Assembly (NCBI RefSeq): GCF_001984575.1
Contig: NZ_LZNS01000001.1
Location: 3,139,501 to 3,203,500 of the forward strand
DNA length: 64,000 nucleotides
Source: Streptomyces sp. MP131-18
GTDB taxonomy: Bacteria; Actinomycetota; Actinomycetes; Streptomycetales; Streptomycetaceae
Direction: 5' to 3'
Shown in pieces: positions 1 to 15,773 of this stretch (the stretch's first letter is position 1; each line of letters opens with the position of its first letter). The position numbers and the translations under genes were made by a program. Under the pieces are notes generated by a model. It was not told the origin of the DNA, made no database searches, and was given only the letters and a program-made list of their open reading frames with translations.

Positions 1-12
1 TCAAGCGGAGAC

Positions 13-3912
<3,900 letters not shown>

Positions 3913-3969
3913 TCTCGTCAATCCCTCTCAGGGTCGTGAGTCAATGGTCTGTCGGGGTCCGGGTGGGGA

Positions 3970-3999
3970 GGCCCGGCGGGACGCGCGTCCCGCCGGGCC
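3970..3999 (-). terminator. 30-bp perfect palindrome between rpoB and rpoC
   Basis: The arm GGCCCGGCGGGACGC is followed at once by its exact reverse complement, so the transcript can fold into a very stable GC hairpin. There is no U tract. It could be a partial terminator or an RNA-processing or stability element that tunes rpoC relative to rpoB. It starts eight bases after the rpoB stop and ends about 60 bases before the rpoC start. Confidence 0.6.
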
Positions 4000-4006
4000 C
4001 GGCCCG

Positions 4007-7492
<3,486 letters not shown>

Positions 7493-7581
7493 GAGGGGGT
7501 CCTTCCGAGGGCTCGGACTCTCTGCGCGCGTACCGGCCCTCCTGGTGACGGGCAGGGAGCAGCCAGGCAGCGCAAAGGGTC

Positions 7582-7611
7582 AGTGTAGCCACAAGACCCA
7601 CTGATGTCCAA
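7582..7611 (-). promoter_or_regulatory. Candidate housekeeping promoter for rpoBC
   Basis: Read on the minus strand there is TTGGAC, an 18-base gap, then TACACT. This is a good fit to a HrdB-type promoter. Transcription would begin near 7575 and leave a leader of about 80 bases before the TTG start of rpoB. It lies downstream of the rplL hairpin, as expected for a separate rpoB promoter. Confidence 0.6.
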
Positions 7612-7958
7612 TGTGCGGACCACCCCCGCGTACCCGCGGGGACAGCGCTTCGTCACGCAACGAGGAGCCACCCTCGGTGTTCTTCACGTACTGCCCATCC
7701 AACGCCCTCCGGACCTGCTCCCGACCGCCTCGAATGCCGGGTGCGGACCCGTCTGCCGCATCACTTCCCGCCCCGCCGTGGGTTCATGCCTCGAATCGTG
7801 GATCGATCTGGCGGCGCGAGAAGGAGAATCGCGCGCCCGGTGCGGTTCGTCAAGGCCCCTGCTCCCTCGCCGCCCGCCCGGAGCGGGCCGGTGGGCAACC
7901 GATGATCACCATACCCCGCCCCGTGACGGAGGCAAGGAGACAGCCGCCACAACGCCCG

Positions 7959-7988
7959 GGGGCGACCACCCGACTGGGTGATCGCCCC
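7959..7988 (-). terminator. Hairpin terminator or attenuator after rplL
   Basis: On the minus-strand transcript the arms GGGGCGATCACCC and GGGTGGTCGCCCC pair over 13 bases with one G-U wobble around a four-base loop. No U tract follows. Partial termination between rplL and rpoB is well known in other bacteria; its position here, 30 bases after the rplL stop, fits that role. Confidence 0.75.
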
Positions 7989-8017
7989 TGGTAGGAGTCA
8001 TACGCGACCGCTTGGGG

Positions 8018-8407
8018 TCACTTGACCTCGACGCCGGCGCCGGCCGCCTCGAGGGACTCGCGCGCCTTGTCGGCGGCCTCCTTGTTGACCTTCTCGAGAA
8101 CCGCCTTCGGCGTGTTGTCGACCAGCTCCTTGGCCTCCTTCAGGCCGAGGGAGGTCAGCTCACGCACGACCTTGATCACCTGGATCTTCTTCTCGCCGGC
8201 ACCGGTCAGGACGACGTCGAACTCGTCCTTCTCCGGCTCGGCCTCGGCGGCGGCGGCACCCGCGCCACCCGCGGCGGCGGCGATGGCGACCGGGGCGGCG
8301 GCCTCGACGTCGAACTTCTCCTCGAACTTCTTCAGGAAGTCCGACAGCTCGATGAGGGTCATTTCAGCGAACTGCTCGAGCAGCTCGTCCTGGCTCAGCT
8401 TCGCCAT
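8018..8407 (-). CDS. rplL: 50S ribosomal protein L7/L12
   Basis: This is the stalk protein that recruits translation GTPases. It has 129 aa in three parts: an N-terminal dimerisation helix (about 1-35, [18 protein letters not shown]), an Ala-rich hinge (about 36-56), and the C-terminal factor-binding domain with [19 protein letters not shown]. It starts 60 bp after rplJ and is cotranscribed with it from the leader-controlled promoter at 9217-9246. A strong hairpin follows. Confidence 0.98.
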   Translation of the reverse strand: MAKLSQDELLEQFAEMTLIELSDFLKKFEEKFDVEAAAPVAIAAAAGGAGAAAAEAEPEKDEFDVVLTGAGEKKIQVIKVVRELTSLGLKEAKELVDNTPKAVLEKVNKEAADKARESLEAAGAGVEVK

Positions 8408-8467
8408 GATGGCGTCCTTCCACTTCAGTCGGCTGGTGCCGGTTGGGTATGTCGGGCGGGCGATTGC

Positions 8468-9013
8468 CTACTCGGCCGGAGCCGGCTCGCCGGCACCGCC
8501 CTGCTCCACCTTGCTGCGCAGCGCGTCCGCGGTGCGGGCGAACTTCACCAGCGGCGCCTGGAAGGTCGCCGCGGCCTTCGCCATGGACGCCTTCATGCCG
8601 CCGGCCAGCTTGGCGAGCAGTACCTCGCGGGACTCGAGGTCCGCAAGCTTGTTGATCTCGTCGGCGCTGAGCGCCTTGCCGTCAAGGACACCGCCCTTGA
8701 TGACGAGCGCGGGGTTGTCCTTCGCGAAGTCGCGCAGACCCTTCGCCGCCTCGACCGGGTCACCGGTCACGAAGGCGACGGCCGTCGAGCCCTTGAAGAA
8801 CTCGTCGAGCCCGGTAACCCCGGCCTCGTTGGCCGCGATCTTGGTCAGCGTGTTCTTCGCCACGCGGTACTGGGCGCTCCCACCGAGCGAGCGGCGCAGC
8901 TCCTTCAGCTGCGCCACGGTGAGACCGGTGTACGCGGTGACGACTGCCGCGTGGGAGTTCTCGAACTTCTCCTTGATCTCCGCGACAGCCTCGCCCTTGT
9001 CGTGACTCGCCAT
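8468..9013 (-). CDS. rplJ: 50S ribosomal protein L10
   Basis: This protein anchors L7/L12 dimers to the ribosome. It has 181 aa. The N-terminal rRNA-binding domain contains [13 protein letters not shown] and the [12 protein letters not shown] stretch; the C-terminal helix carries the L12 sites. The ATG start has a strong GGAAGGAGG-type ribosome site. The upstream leader carries an L10-type element, so synthesis is probably autoregulated by the L10-L12 complex. The N-terminal few residues differ from the Streptomyces version I remember, but nothing looks damaged. Confidence 0.97.
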   Translation of the reverse strand: MASHDKGEAVAEIKEKFENSHAAVVTAYTGLTVAQLKELRRSLGGSAQYRVAKNTLTKIAANEAGVTGLDEFFKGSTAVAFVTGDPVEAAKGLRDFAKDNPALVIKGGVLDGKALSADEINKLADLESREVLLAKLAGGMKASMAKAAATFQAPLVKFARTADALRSKVEQGGAGEPAPAE

Positions 9014-9049
9014 AACCTCGGCCCTCCTTCCGGGTCAATCGGGACCGCA

Positions 9050-9209
9050 CGGAAGGGGCCGGACATAACGAAACGCCCCGGCGCAGGCGCTCAGGGCGGA
9101 CGAATACGTCACTCACTGATCACCTGCGCGGGCCGTCCGCATCAGCGGAACCTTCGGCCTCCCCGGGCTCCTCACAGAGCCCGAGGCGACAACCAGCGGT
9201 CTTTGGCTA
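9050..9209 (-). ncRNA. L10 leader (rplJL autoregulatory leader)
   Basis: The minus-strand leader begins just after the promoter with GCCAAAGACCGCTGGTTGTCG, cited here only in its core AAGACCGCTGGTT (9193-9205), which resembles the conserved L10-binding element. It is followed by a GGGCTC/GAGCCC hairpin (9165-9182) and then by the terminator-like hairpin at 9074-9098. Such leaders bind L10(L12)4 and control rplJL. The boundaries are approximate, and the assignment rests on position and motif only. Confidence 0.65.
9071..9098 (-). terminator. Attenuator hairpin inside the rplJ leader
   Basis: On the minus-strand RNA, CGCCC...GGGCG brackets an inner GCGC/GCGC stem, and the hairpin is followed by UUUCGUU. 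A U-rich tail is rare in such GC-rich DNA. Its position inside the L10 leader, about 60 bases before the rplJ start, suggests premature termination as the control step. Confidence 0.55.
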
Positions 9210-9216
9210 CCGGGCG

Positions 9217-9246
9217 AGATTACGCGAGCGACGCCGGGTCAGGCAA
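9217..9246 (-). promoter_or_regulatory. Promoter of rplJL
   Basis: On the minus strand there is TTGCCT, an 18-base gap, then TAATCT. The start of transcription would fall near 9209, right at the beginning of the L10 leader. The -35 element begins one base past the stop codon of the upstream lipoprotein gene. Confidence 0.65.
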
Positions 9247-9247
9247 A

Positions 9248-10153
9248 TCAGCCCAGGTCCATACCCGCCTGCAATTCGTCGAGCAGCTCCATGAAGTCGA
9301 CGGTGGCGTCCGCGGGCGGCGTCTCGACGGTCACGTCGGTGCCGAAGTCGCTGTACTGCACCTCGTACTCCACCGGCCCGGCCCCGGTGTCGTAGGACTG
9401 ATGGATCTGCACCGGCAGGTCGTCCTCGCCGACCCAGACGTCCAGGTGGTAGCTGTCGATGCCCTGCTCCCCCATGGCGTCGACCAGCTGCCTGCGCTCC
9501 TCCTCGGTGAGGAAGTCGGCGCCGCCGTTACTCTCCAGGGCGTCCTCGGTGGAGATCCTCCCCCGGTAGTGGCTCACCTCGGCCCCGTCCAAGGTCTCCT
9601 CGCCGACCAGCTCGATCTCCGGCGATTCCAGGAGCAGCGCGAGCTGCTGGGCAGGGTCCTGGTTGGCCGAGTCGAGGCCGAACGACATGGTGTCGGCGAT
9701 CGCCTCGTCCCCGGTCTCCTCGGCCAGGGCCATCAGGTCCATCGCCATCCAGGACCGGCCGTCGAACTCGGCCGCGAACTCCTCGCCCAGCTCTATGTAC
9801 ATCACGTCGTCGGCCCACACCACGGGCATCTCCTCGGGGGCGCCCGGCTCCGCCGCCAGCGCCGATCCGCTGACCGTGAGGTCCATGGCCAGCTCGGACT
9901 CCCAGGTCATGGCGCCCGTCATCGCGACGTCCCCGCCCATGGCCTCCGGGGAGCGCATCTCCGCCGTGAACTCGGCCGAGGTCACCTCGCGGGTGGTCTC
10001 GGCCGCCGCGGCGACCGCGTCGAACGCGGCTTCCCCGGAATCATCGCCGCGGCCGTCCGCCGGTTCCCCGGAACCGGAGCTGCCGCATGCGGCCGTGCCG
10101 GCGAGCAGCGCGGCAGCCGCCACACCCAGCGCAACCTTGCCTGTGGAAGGCAT
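9248..10153 (-). CDS. Putative secreted lipoprotein, LppX/LprG-like
   Basis: This 301-aa protein has a short lipoprotein signal (about residues 1-23) ending in LLAGTAAC, with Cys23 as the probable lipidation site; Thr at -3 is slightly atypical. An acidic, Ser/Gly-rich linker follows, then a beta-rich domain of about 240 residues with the pattern of actinobacterial LppX/LprAFG-type lipid carriers (repeated short beta strands, VWADDVMYIELG, a C-terminal YSDFGTDVTVETPP). A lipoprotein gene in this slot between rplA and rplJ is, as I recall, normal in Streptomyces. The ATG follows GGAGGGAAC. The function is unproven; a role in lipid transfer is inference from the fold class. Confidence 0.75.
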   Translation of the reverse strand: MPSTGKVALGVAAAALLAGTAACGSSGSGEPADGRGDDSGEAAFDAVAAAAETTREVTSAEFTAEMRSPEAMGGDVAMTGAMTWESELAMDLTVSGSALAAEPGAPEEMPVVWADDVMYIELGEEFAAEFDGRSWMAMDLMALAEETGDEAIADTMSFGLDSANQDPAQQLALLLESPEIELVGEETLDGAEVSHYRGRISTEDALESNGGADFLTEEERRQLVDAMGEQGIDSYHLDVWVGEDDLPVQIHQSYDTGAGPVEYEVQYSDFGTDVTVETPPADATVDFMELLDELQAGMDLG

Positions 10154-10228
10154 GTTCCCTCCATGTTCTCCGTGAGGTACCGACGTTTTCTTCCTACCAG
10201 CGTCACGCTAACTCAGGCCCCGGGCAAC

Positions 10229-10269
10229 AAAAATGCCCGTCCCCGCTCTGTGACGAAACGGGGACGGGC
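10229..10269 (-). terminator. Intrinsic terminator after rplA
   Basis: An 11-bp perfect stem GCCCGTCCCCG/CGGGGACGGGC with a 13-base loop is followed on the minus strand by AUUUUUG. This is a textbook Rho-independent terminator ending the rplK-rplA transcript just after the rplA stop. Confidence 0.93.
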
Positions 10270-10281
10270 CTGAACCACAGG

Positions 10282-10998
10282 TCAGACGGCTGCTTCCTCC
10301 GCCAGGAGGTCGCGGGTGCGGTTGGTGTCCACCGGCACGCCAGGACCCATCGTGGTGGTGATGACCGCCTTCTTGAGGTAACGCCCCTTGGCCGCGGACG
10401 GCTTGAGCCGGAGGATCTCCTCGAGCGCGGCGGCGTAGTTCTCCACGAGCTGCCCCTCGGCGAACGACACCTTGCCGATCACGAAGTGCAGGTTCGCGTG
10501 CTTGTCCACGCGGAACTCGATCTTGCCGCCCTTGATGTCGGTGACGGCCTTGGCGACATCCGGGGTGACGGTGCCGGTCTTGGGGTTCGGCATGAGACCG
10601 CGCGGGCCGAGGACCCGGCCCAGGCGGCCGACCTTGCCCATGAGGTCGGGCGTGGCCACGACGGCGTCGAAGTCGAGACGGCCGCCGGCCACCTCCTCGA
10701 TCAGCTCGTCGGAGCCGACGATGTCGGCCCCCGCGGCCTCCGCGGCCTCCGCACGCTCACCGGTGGCGAAGACCAGGACCCGGGCGGTCTTGCCGGTGCC
10801 GTGCGGCAGGTTGACGGTGCCGCGGACCATCTGGTCCGCCTTGCGCGGGTCGACGCCCAGGCGCATGGCGACCTCGACGGTCGCGTCGAACTTGGCGGTT
10901 GAGGTGTCCTTGGCGAGCCGGACGGCCTCGAGCGGCGCGTAGACGCGAGTCCTGTCGAACTTGGCGTCCGCGCCGCGGAGGTTCTTGCTGCGCTTCAC
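10282..10998 (-). CDS. rplA: 50S ribosomal protein L1
   Basis: L1 stalk protein, 238 aa, full length. It shows the L1 signature around [20 protein letters not shown] and the [20 protein letters not shown] stretch. It lies 88 bp downstream of rplK and ends at a strong intrinsic terminator, so rplKA is one transcript. In many bacteria L1 represses translation of this same operon; I did not identify the L1 site here. Confidence 0.98.
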   Translation of the reverse strand: MKRSKNLRGADAKFDRTRVYAPLEAVRLAKDTSTAKFDATVEVAMRLGVDPRKADQMVRGTVNLPHGTGKTARVLVFATGERAEAAEAAGADIVGSDELIEEVAGGRLDFDAVVATPDLMGKVGRLGRVLGPRGLMPNPKTGTVTPDVAKAVTDIKGGKIEFRVDKHANLHFVIGKVSFAEGQLVENYAAALEEILRLKPSAAKGRYLKKAVITTTMGPGVPVDTNRTRDLLAEEAAV

Positions 10999-11086
10999 TG
11001 CTGCTCCTGCAAGCTGTCTGTTGTTGACGGGGAGTCGTGGTACGGGCCAGCGCGTGGCCCTGCCACGGGGACGGGACGGCGGGGGC

Positions 11087-11518
11087 TCAGCCCTCGACGG
11101 TCACGCCCATGGAACGCGCGGTGCCGGCGATGATCTTCTCGGCGGCGTCCAGGTCGTTGGCGTTGAGGTCGGGCATCTTGGTGGTGGCGATCTCCCGGAC
11201 CTGGTCACGCGTGATCTTCGCGACCTTGGTCTTGTGGGGCTCGCCCGAGCCCTTCTCCACGCCCGCGGCCTTGAGGATCATCTTCGCGGCCGGCGGGGTC
11301 TTGGTAATGAAGGTGAAGGAACGGTCCTCGTAGACCGTGATCTCCACCGGGATGACCCAGCCCCGCTGCGACTCGGTCGCGGCGTTGTAGGCCTTGCAGA
11401 ACTCCATGATGTTGACACCGTGCTGACCCAGCGCCGGACCCACGGGCGGCGCCGGGTTGGCCGCACCGGCCTGGATCTGGAGCTTGATCAGCCCTGTGAC
11501 TTTCTTCCTCGGCGGCAT
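11087..11518 (-). CDS. rplK: 50S ribosomal protein L11
   Basis: L11, the thiostrepton-target region protein, 143 aa. The N-terminal Pro-rich domain ([19 protein letters not shown]) and the C-terminal rRNA-binding domain are intact. The open frame runs further upstream, but ATG at 11518 ([10 protein letters not shown]) matches the family and has GGAGGG seven bases before it. In the Streptomyces order I know, nusG lies directly upstream; here about 4.2 kb of accessory genes intervene, so rplKA must use its own promoter in the 11519-11820 interval. I could not place that promoter confidently. Confidence 0.97.
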   Translation of the reverse strand: MPPRKKVTGLIKLQIQAGAANPAPPVGPALGQHGVNIMEFCKAYNAATESQRGWVIPVEITVYEDRSFTFITKTPPAAKMILKAAGVEKGSGEPHKTKVAKITRDQVREIATTKMPDLNANDLDAAEKIIAGTARSMGVTVEG

Positions 11519-11988
11519 GCGCTCGCCCTCCGGGTCTTGAGGTTTGTCGGGTGCCCTCGCGGACCGGACTTCCCCACGGCCGCACGGAGGCATACCGCAC
11601 CACGGTAGCCGCTGGCGGCACCCGGCCCAAATCGGCGCCGGGCCCGGACGGCATCCGGTGGCCCCGGTTCCGGAAGCGACGGCGGCTCCACACCTGTCGA
11701 CGGGACGTCCGCACGAGGCGACGACACCTTCACAAAAATGTGGCCCGGGCACCTCCAATTTCCCACAGCGTAAAGATGCGGACGCCCGCCAATCTCCTTT
11801 TGGGCACCCGCAAGTACATGCCTTGACAGCAGCCGACGCCTTTTGCCTATGCTCCGTCCGTGAGCGACAGCGGGAATGTTTCCGTGCTGCTAAATGCCAC
11901 ATTTCCTGTCCGGCCGCATGGCCATATGACGGACACCGCGGTCCGCACCCTGCCCACGAAAAATTCAGAGCAAGCTGAAAACAGGCAC
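11519..11988. other. Divergent intergenic region rplK / condensation gene
   Basis: This 470-bp region separates rplK (minus) from the first condensation-type gene (plus). It contains the plus-strand promoter at 11823-11853. The part from about 11860 to 11988 is noticeably more AT-rich than its surroundings and is either leader or an N-terminal extension of the plus-strand gene. No convincing minus-strand promoter for rplK was found by eye. Confidence 0.6.
11823..11853 (+). promoter_or_regulatory. Candidate promoter for the condensation-gene pair
   Basis: A perfect TTGACA is followed by TATGCT with a 19-base gap, or CTATGC with 18. Initiation would fall near 11860, which coincides with the most upstream in-frame GTG. 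A leaderless start there is therefore possible. Confidence 0.5.
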
Positions 11989-13521
11989 GTGAAGTTCACC
12001 GACATACACGACCTCGACGTCCGCCCCGGGTGGCTCACCGTGTGGCGGCCGACCCCGAGAACGCCGGGTGCGACCGCGCCCTGGAGCCCCGACACCCGAC
12101 CGCCGTCCTACGTCCAGGAGGCCCACCTCGCCGGCGCGCTCGCCTCCCGCTCAGGCGCGGGCGGCTCCCCGGCCTGGCTCGCCGCCGTCTTCGAACTCCC
12201 GGGCAGACTCGATCCGGTGGCCCTGGAAGCGGCCCTGCTCGGCTGGATCGACCGGCACGAGTCGCTGCGCAGCCGCCTCACCCCCCTCCTGCCGGACGGG
12301 CCCGAGGAGCCCGACGGGCCGGAGGAGCCGAGCGAGGCGCCCGGGGCCGGAAAAGCCGCGAAAGCGGAGAAGGAGCCAGAAAAAGCGAAGGAGTGCGCTC
12401 CTCCCGTCAGACGGGCCACGCTCCGCGCAGGCGCGGTGTCCTTCGCACGGAACGTCGTCGGCCATTTCCTCGACGGCAATGAGCTGACCCACCGAATAGA
12501 GCGACTGTTCGATACGGAAACCGATCCGCTCGCCTGGCCCTCCTACGTCTTCGCCACGGTCGGGCACGCCGATTCCACCACGCTGTATCTCGGCTTCGAC
12601 CACTCGAATGTGGACGGCTATTCCATACTGTTGGTCGCGCACGAAATACACGAGCTGTACGCCGCCGCGCGCGGCGGGGTCCCGGCACGGCTCGACGAGG
12701 CCGGCAGCTATCTGGACTTCGCCGCCCTCGAACGCCGGGCCGCCGCCTCGGTCGACATCCAGCACGCCACCGTGGCCAGGTGGCGCGAGTACCTCACCGA
12801 GTGCGGCGGGCAACTCCCCGCCTTCCCCTCGCCCGTGGGCCCGGCCGACGAGGCCGAGGCCCGCCGCGTCGACGCGGGCGGCGCGCAGCGGGGCGGGTGC
12901 GGCCGGCTGCTCGACGCAGCCGGGACCCGCGCCTTCGACGCCGCCTGCCGCGCGGGCGGGGGCCACGTCCCCGCGGGGGTGCTCGCCGTTCTCGCCCTCG
13001 CGGGCCGCACGGCCGCGGGCCTTGCGGACTTCCGGGTGCTCACCCCGTTCCACACCCGCAACCGGCCGCAGTGGACGCAGTCCGTCGGCTGGTACGTCGG
13101 CCTGGCGCCGATCGGCTTCCCCCTGGCGGAGTCCGACGCCTTCCCCGAGGCACTGACCCGGGCGGCAGGCGCCCTGCGGCACGCGCGGCCCGCGGCGGAG
13201 GTCCCGTTCGCCCGCGTGACCGAGCTGCTCGGCGTCTCGGTACAGCCGCGCTTCGTCGTCTCCTACGTCGACATGCGGCAGGTGCCGGGCGCCCGCCAGT
13301 GGCCCGAGTGGAAGGCCGCGGCGGTGCGCAGCCGCCGCAACCACGCGCACGAGGTCTACCTGTGGATCAACCGCACGTTCGACGGCCTGTACGTGAGCTT
13401 CCGCTACCCCGACACCGCGCGCGGCCGGAGCGCCGTTCCCGCCTACATCGACTGCGCCGCCCGACAGATGCACGAGGTTGCCGCCACCGGCAGCCGGGAA
13501 GAGGTCCTGACCCCATGCTGA
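11989..13521 (+). CDS. Stand-alone condensation-domain (PapA-type) acyltransferase 1
   Basis: About 510 aa, of the NRPS condensation / CoA-dependent acyltransferase superfamily. The catalytic region reads [10 protein letters not shown] near residues 203-212: the second His and the Asp-Gly of HHxxxDG are kept, but the first His is Asp. [14 protein letters not shown] in the second half matches the family's late core region. A charged low-complexity insert rich in Pro, Glu and Lys (about residues 103-140) is absent from its neighbour. I prefer GTG at 11989 ([15 protein letters not shown]) because it matches the N-terminal pattern of relatives I recall; the frame is open back to GTG 11860. It overlaps the next gene, so the two are coupled. 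The substrates are unknown. It lies inside what is normally the nusG-rplK junction. Confidence 0.75.
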   Translation: MKFTDIHDLDVRPGWLTVWRPTPRTPGATAPWSPDTRPPSYVQEAHLAGALASRSGAGGSPAWLAAVFELPGRLDPVALEAALLGWIDRHESLRSRLTPLLPDGPEEPDGPEEPSEAPGAGKAAKAEKEPEKAKECAPPVRRATLRAGAVSFARNVVGHFLDGNELTHRIERLFDTETDPLAWPSYVFATVGHADSTTLYLGFDHSNVDGYSILLVAHEIHELYAAARGGVPARLDEAGSYLDFAALERRAAASVDIQHATVARWREYLTECGGQLPAFPSPVGPADEAEARRVDAGGAQRGGCGRLLDAAGTRAFDAACRAGGGHVPAGVLAVLALAGRTAAGLADFRVLTPFHTRNRPQWTQSVGWYVGLAPIGFPLAESDAFPEALTRAAGALRHARPAAEVPFARVTELLGVSVQPRFVVSYVDMRQVPGARQWPEWKAAAVRSRRNHAHEVYLWINRTFDGLYVSFRYPDTARGRSAVPAYIDCAARQMHEVAATGSREEVLTPC

Positions 13522-14960
13522 TGACGCCGATCACCGAGTACTCCCCCGCGCCGGGCGAGCTCACGGAGTTCCTGATACCCGAGGGGGCACTGCGCGCCGC
13601 TGCCGCCGCCCCCGAACATCCCGCGCCGCCGTCCTACGTGCAGGAGAACCACCTGTGGCGCCAGCTGGCGAACCGCGCCGCGGGCCGGGAGCAGTCGCCC
13701 TGGCTCGGCGTGGTCTTCGACCTCCCCGGCCGGCTGGACACCCGGGCCATGGCGGCGGCCCTGGCCACGTGGGTGCGGCGCCATCCGACGCTGCTGACCT
13801 GGTTCTCCGCCGACCCGGCCACCCGGACGATCCGGCGGCACGCCGTCCCCCCCGAGGTGCTGGCCGTCGAACCGGTGTCGCGGGGCCACCACACCTCGTC
13901 CGCGCTGCGGGAATGGATGCAGGAACGATTCGACAGCGCGACGGACCCGCTGGCCTGGCCGCCGTTCGTGGCCGGGGCCGTGCTGGGCGAAGGGCCCGAG
14001 GCCCGGTCCACCGTCCACCTGGCCATCGACCACTGCCACACCGACGGCTACTCCGTGCTGCTGGTCTTCCAGGAGCTGCGTGCCCTGTACGAGGCGGAGC
14101 TGAGCGGCACCCCCGCCAAGCTGCCGGAAACCGGCAGCTACGTCGACTACTGCACGCTTGACCGCGAACGCGCCGCCCTGCTCGACACGGACGCCCCCGA
14201 AGTCGCCCGCTGGCGCTCCTTCTTCCTCGCCGGGCCGCCCCGCACGTTCCCGCTGGAGCTGGGCATCGAGCCGGGCCGCACCTACCCGAGCGTGCCGGTC
14301 GAGATGGACCTGTTCGACGCGACCGAGGCCGAGGCGTTCGCGCAGGCGTGCAAGGAGCACGGGGCCGGTTTCATCGGGGGCCTGCACGCGGCGATCGGGC
14401 TCGCCGGCCACGAGCTGGGCGGGCGCGCCTCCTACCGCGGGCTGACGGTCGTCCACACCAGGAACGAGCGGCGCTGGCTGCGCTCCCAGGGCTGGTTCAT
14501 CAACCTGGCACCCGTCGAGTTCCCCGTCGCGGAGGACGGCGAGTCCGCCGCCAGCTTCTCGCAGGTCGTGGGCCATGCCCAGGCGGCCTTCGGCGAGGCG
14601 CAGGGCCTCGCCGGGGTCTCGCCGGTGCGCGTCGTCGAGCTCACCCCCGGCCTGACCGTGCAGGCCGACGACTCCGCCGTGCTGCCCATGGTGTCCTACA
14701 TGGACTTCCGGCACATCCCCGGCTCGAAGGACTGGGCGGAGGCGGACTGCAACGCCCTGGTCGGCCCCAACAGAAGCGCCGACGTGTCGCTGTGGATCAA
14801 CCGCCTCTGGGACCGGGTGTACCTCAAGACCCACTACCCGGACACCCCGATCGCCCGCACCACGGTGCCCCGCTTCCTCACACACCTGCGGGCCACGCTG
14901 CGCGAGATCGCCCGCACCGGCGACTACCGGTCCGGCGGGCCGCCGGCCGGAACGGCCTGA
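13515..14960 (+). CDS. Stand-alone condensation-domain (PapA-type) acyltransferase 2
   Basis: 481 aa, a paralogue of the preceding gene. Shared features are SYVQENHLWRQL near the start, AIDHCHTDGYSVLLVFQEL at about residues 170-188 (again D-H-x-x-x-D-G, first His missing), SQGWFINLAPVEFP, and a C-terminal SLWINRLWDRVYLKTHYP block matching [18 protein letters not shown] upstream. The ATG at 13515 lies inside the end of the first gene, with GAAGAGG about ten bases before it, so translation is coupled. The tandem, overlapping arrangement suggests the two act together, perhaps as a heterodimer or on successive acylations; that is inference. There is no carrier protein or ligase beside them. Confidence 0.75.
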   Translation: MLMTPITEYSPAPGELTEFLIPEGALRAAAAAPEHPAPPSYVQENHLWRQLANRAAGREQSPWLGVVFDLPGRLDTRAMAAALATWVRRHPTLLTWFSADPATRTIRRHAVPPEVLAVEPVSRGHHTSSALREWMQERFDSATDPLAWPPFVAGAVLGEGPEARSTVHLAIDHCHTDGYSVLLVFQELRALYEAELSGTPAKLPETGSYVDYCTLDRERAALLDTDAPEVARWRSFFLAGPPRTFPLELGIEPGRTYPSVPVEMDLFDATEAEAFAQACKEHGAGFIGGLHAAIGLAGHELGGRASYRGLTVVHTRNERRWLRSQGWFINLAPVEFPVAEDGESAASFSQVVGHAQAAFGEAQGLAGVSPVRVVELTPGLTVQADDSAVLPMVSYMDFRHIPGSKDWAEADCNALVGPNRSADVSLWINRLWDRVYLKTHYPDTPIARTTVPRFLTHLRATLREIARTGDYRSGGPPAGTA

Positions 14961-14993
14961 GCCTGCGCGTCACCACGATCCCCCGCTGCCTCC

Positions 14994-15019
14994 CCCGACG
15001 GCCCGGCCGGGCCGTCGGG
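14994..15019. terminator. 26-bp perfect palindrome after the condensation pair
   Basis: CCCGACGGCCCGG is followed directly by its reverse complement. It lies 34 bases after the stop of the second condensation gene and before the convergent GNAT gene, so it probably acts as a two-way terminator. There is no U tract. Confidence 0.65.
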
Positions 15020-15169
15020 CGTCAGCCGTCCGCCACGACCCCGGCCGGGGCGGGAGCGTGACGCGGGGCCTCCGCCGGGCCCGCCCCCCGGCGACCGGAA
15101 CGGCCACCCGGGCCCGTGGGCGCCTTCGCGGACGCGATGAGCCGGGCCCTGGCCTGACGAGCGGCCCGC

Positions 15170-15670
15170 TCACCCGGCGGTGCCGCTCCGGGGACGGTCC
15201 TCGTCGAGCACGAACATGATGTGCTCGTGCTCGCCGTACGCAACCGTCCCGGTGCGCCGGAAGCCGTGCTTCTCCAGCAGCCGCACCGAGCCGGTGTTCC
15301 CCGCGGAGGGATCGGCGTACAGCGGGCGGGCCTGCTCCCGCTCCAGGAAGAGCGTCAGGGCCCGCGTGCCTATGCCACGGCCCCAGTACGGCCGCCCGAG
15401 CCAGTAGCCGATGAACCGCCGGCCCTCGTCCCACCACGCCACCAGATTGCCCGCCAACTCACCGTCGACGGTGACGGCCTGCACGAAGACGGTGGGGTCC
15501 CCCAAAACCCTCGCCTTCCAGTGGGCCATGAAGGCCCCCCGCTCCCTGGGCGGAAAATTGGCCCGCCGCGCGGCCTCCTGGTCCTGCTCCTGCGCGAAGA
15601 AGACCTCCAGATCGGCCGGCTCCACGTCCCTCAAACACACGTCGTCACTCACGCTTACGGAGTCTGCCAC
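15170..15670 (-). CDS. GNAT family N-acetyltransferase
   Basis: About 166 aa. The acetyl-CoA binding motif A reads WGRGIGTRALTLFLE in the middle of the protein, followed by the usual NTGSVRLLEKHGF segment. Relatives act on small molecules or protein N-termini, for example the aminoglycoside 6'-acetyltransferase/RimJ-like group; the substrate cannot be read here. Several GTG starts are possible between 15652 and 15703; I chose 15670 for its GTGGGGGG-rich upstream bases, with low certainty. It lies between nusG and the condensation genes and is walled off from nusG by a large hairpin. Confidence 0.8.
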   Translation of the reverse strand: MADSVSVSDDVCLRDVEPADLEVFFAQEQDQEAARRANFPPRERGAFMAHWKARVLGDPTVFVQAVTVDGELAGNLVAWWDEGRRFIGYWLGRPYWGRGIGTRALTLFLEREQARPLYADPSAGNTGSVRLLEKHGFRRTGTVAYGEHEHIMFVLDEDRPRSGTAG

Positions 15671-15704
15671 CCCCCACTGACAACCGCGGCTCCGCCAGCC
15701 CACA

Positions 15705-15765
15705 GCACGCCGAAGGGGCCCACGCCCGGCAGGAAACCTGCTGGTCGGGGGCCCCTTCGGCGTGC
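15705..15765 (-). terminator. Large hairpin terminator after nusG
   Basis: Seventeen-base perfect arms (GCACGCCGAAGGGGCCC and its complement) enclose a 27-base loop that contains a smaller CAGG-AAA-CCTG hairpin. It starts nine bases after the nusG stop and ends the secE-nusG transcript. There is no U tail, which is common for actinobacterial terminators. Confidence 0.85.
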
Positions 15766-15773
15766 TTCCGCGC

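Larger units (their letters stand above)
7493..8017. other. rplL-rpoB intergenic region
   Basis: This 525-bp stretch has no credible gene. Short open frames on both strands lack ribosome sites and family resemblance. It holds the hairpin at 7959-7988, the candidate promoter at 7582-7611 and the rpoB ribosome site. The remainder (about 7620-7950) is a possible long leader for read-through transcripts, in which I see no further structure I can defend. Confidence 0.7.

Noticed and set aside
14994..15019. Attachment site for an integrated element
   Set aside because: A palindrome without a second copy on the other side of the inserted genes and without integrase; it is best explained as a terminator.
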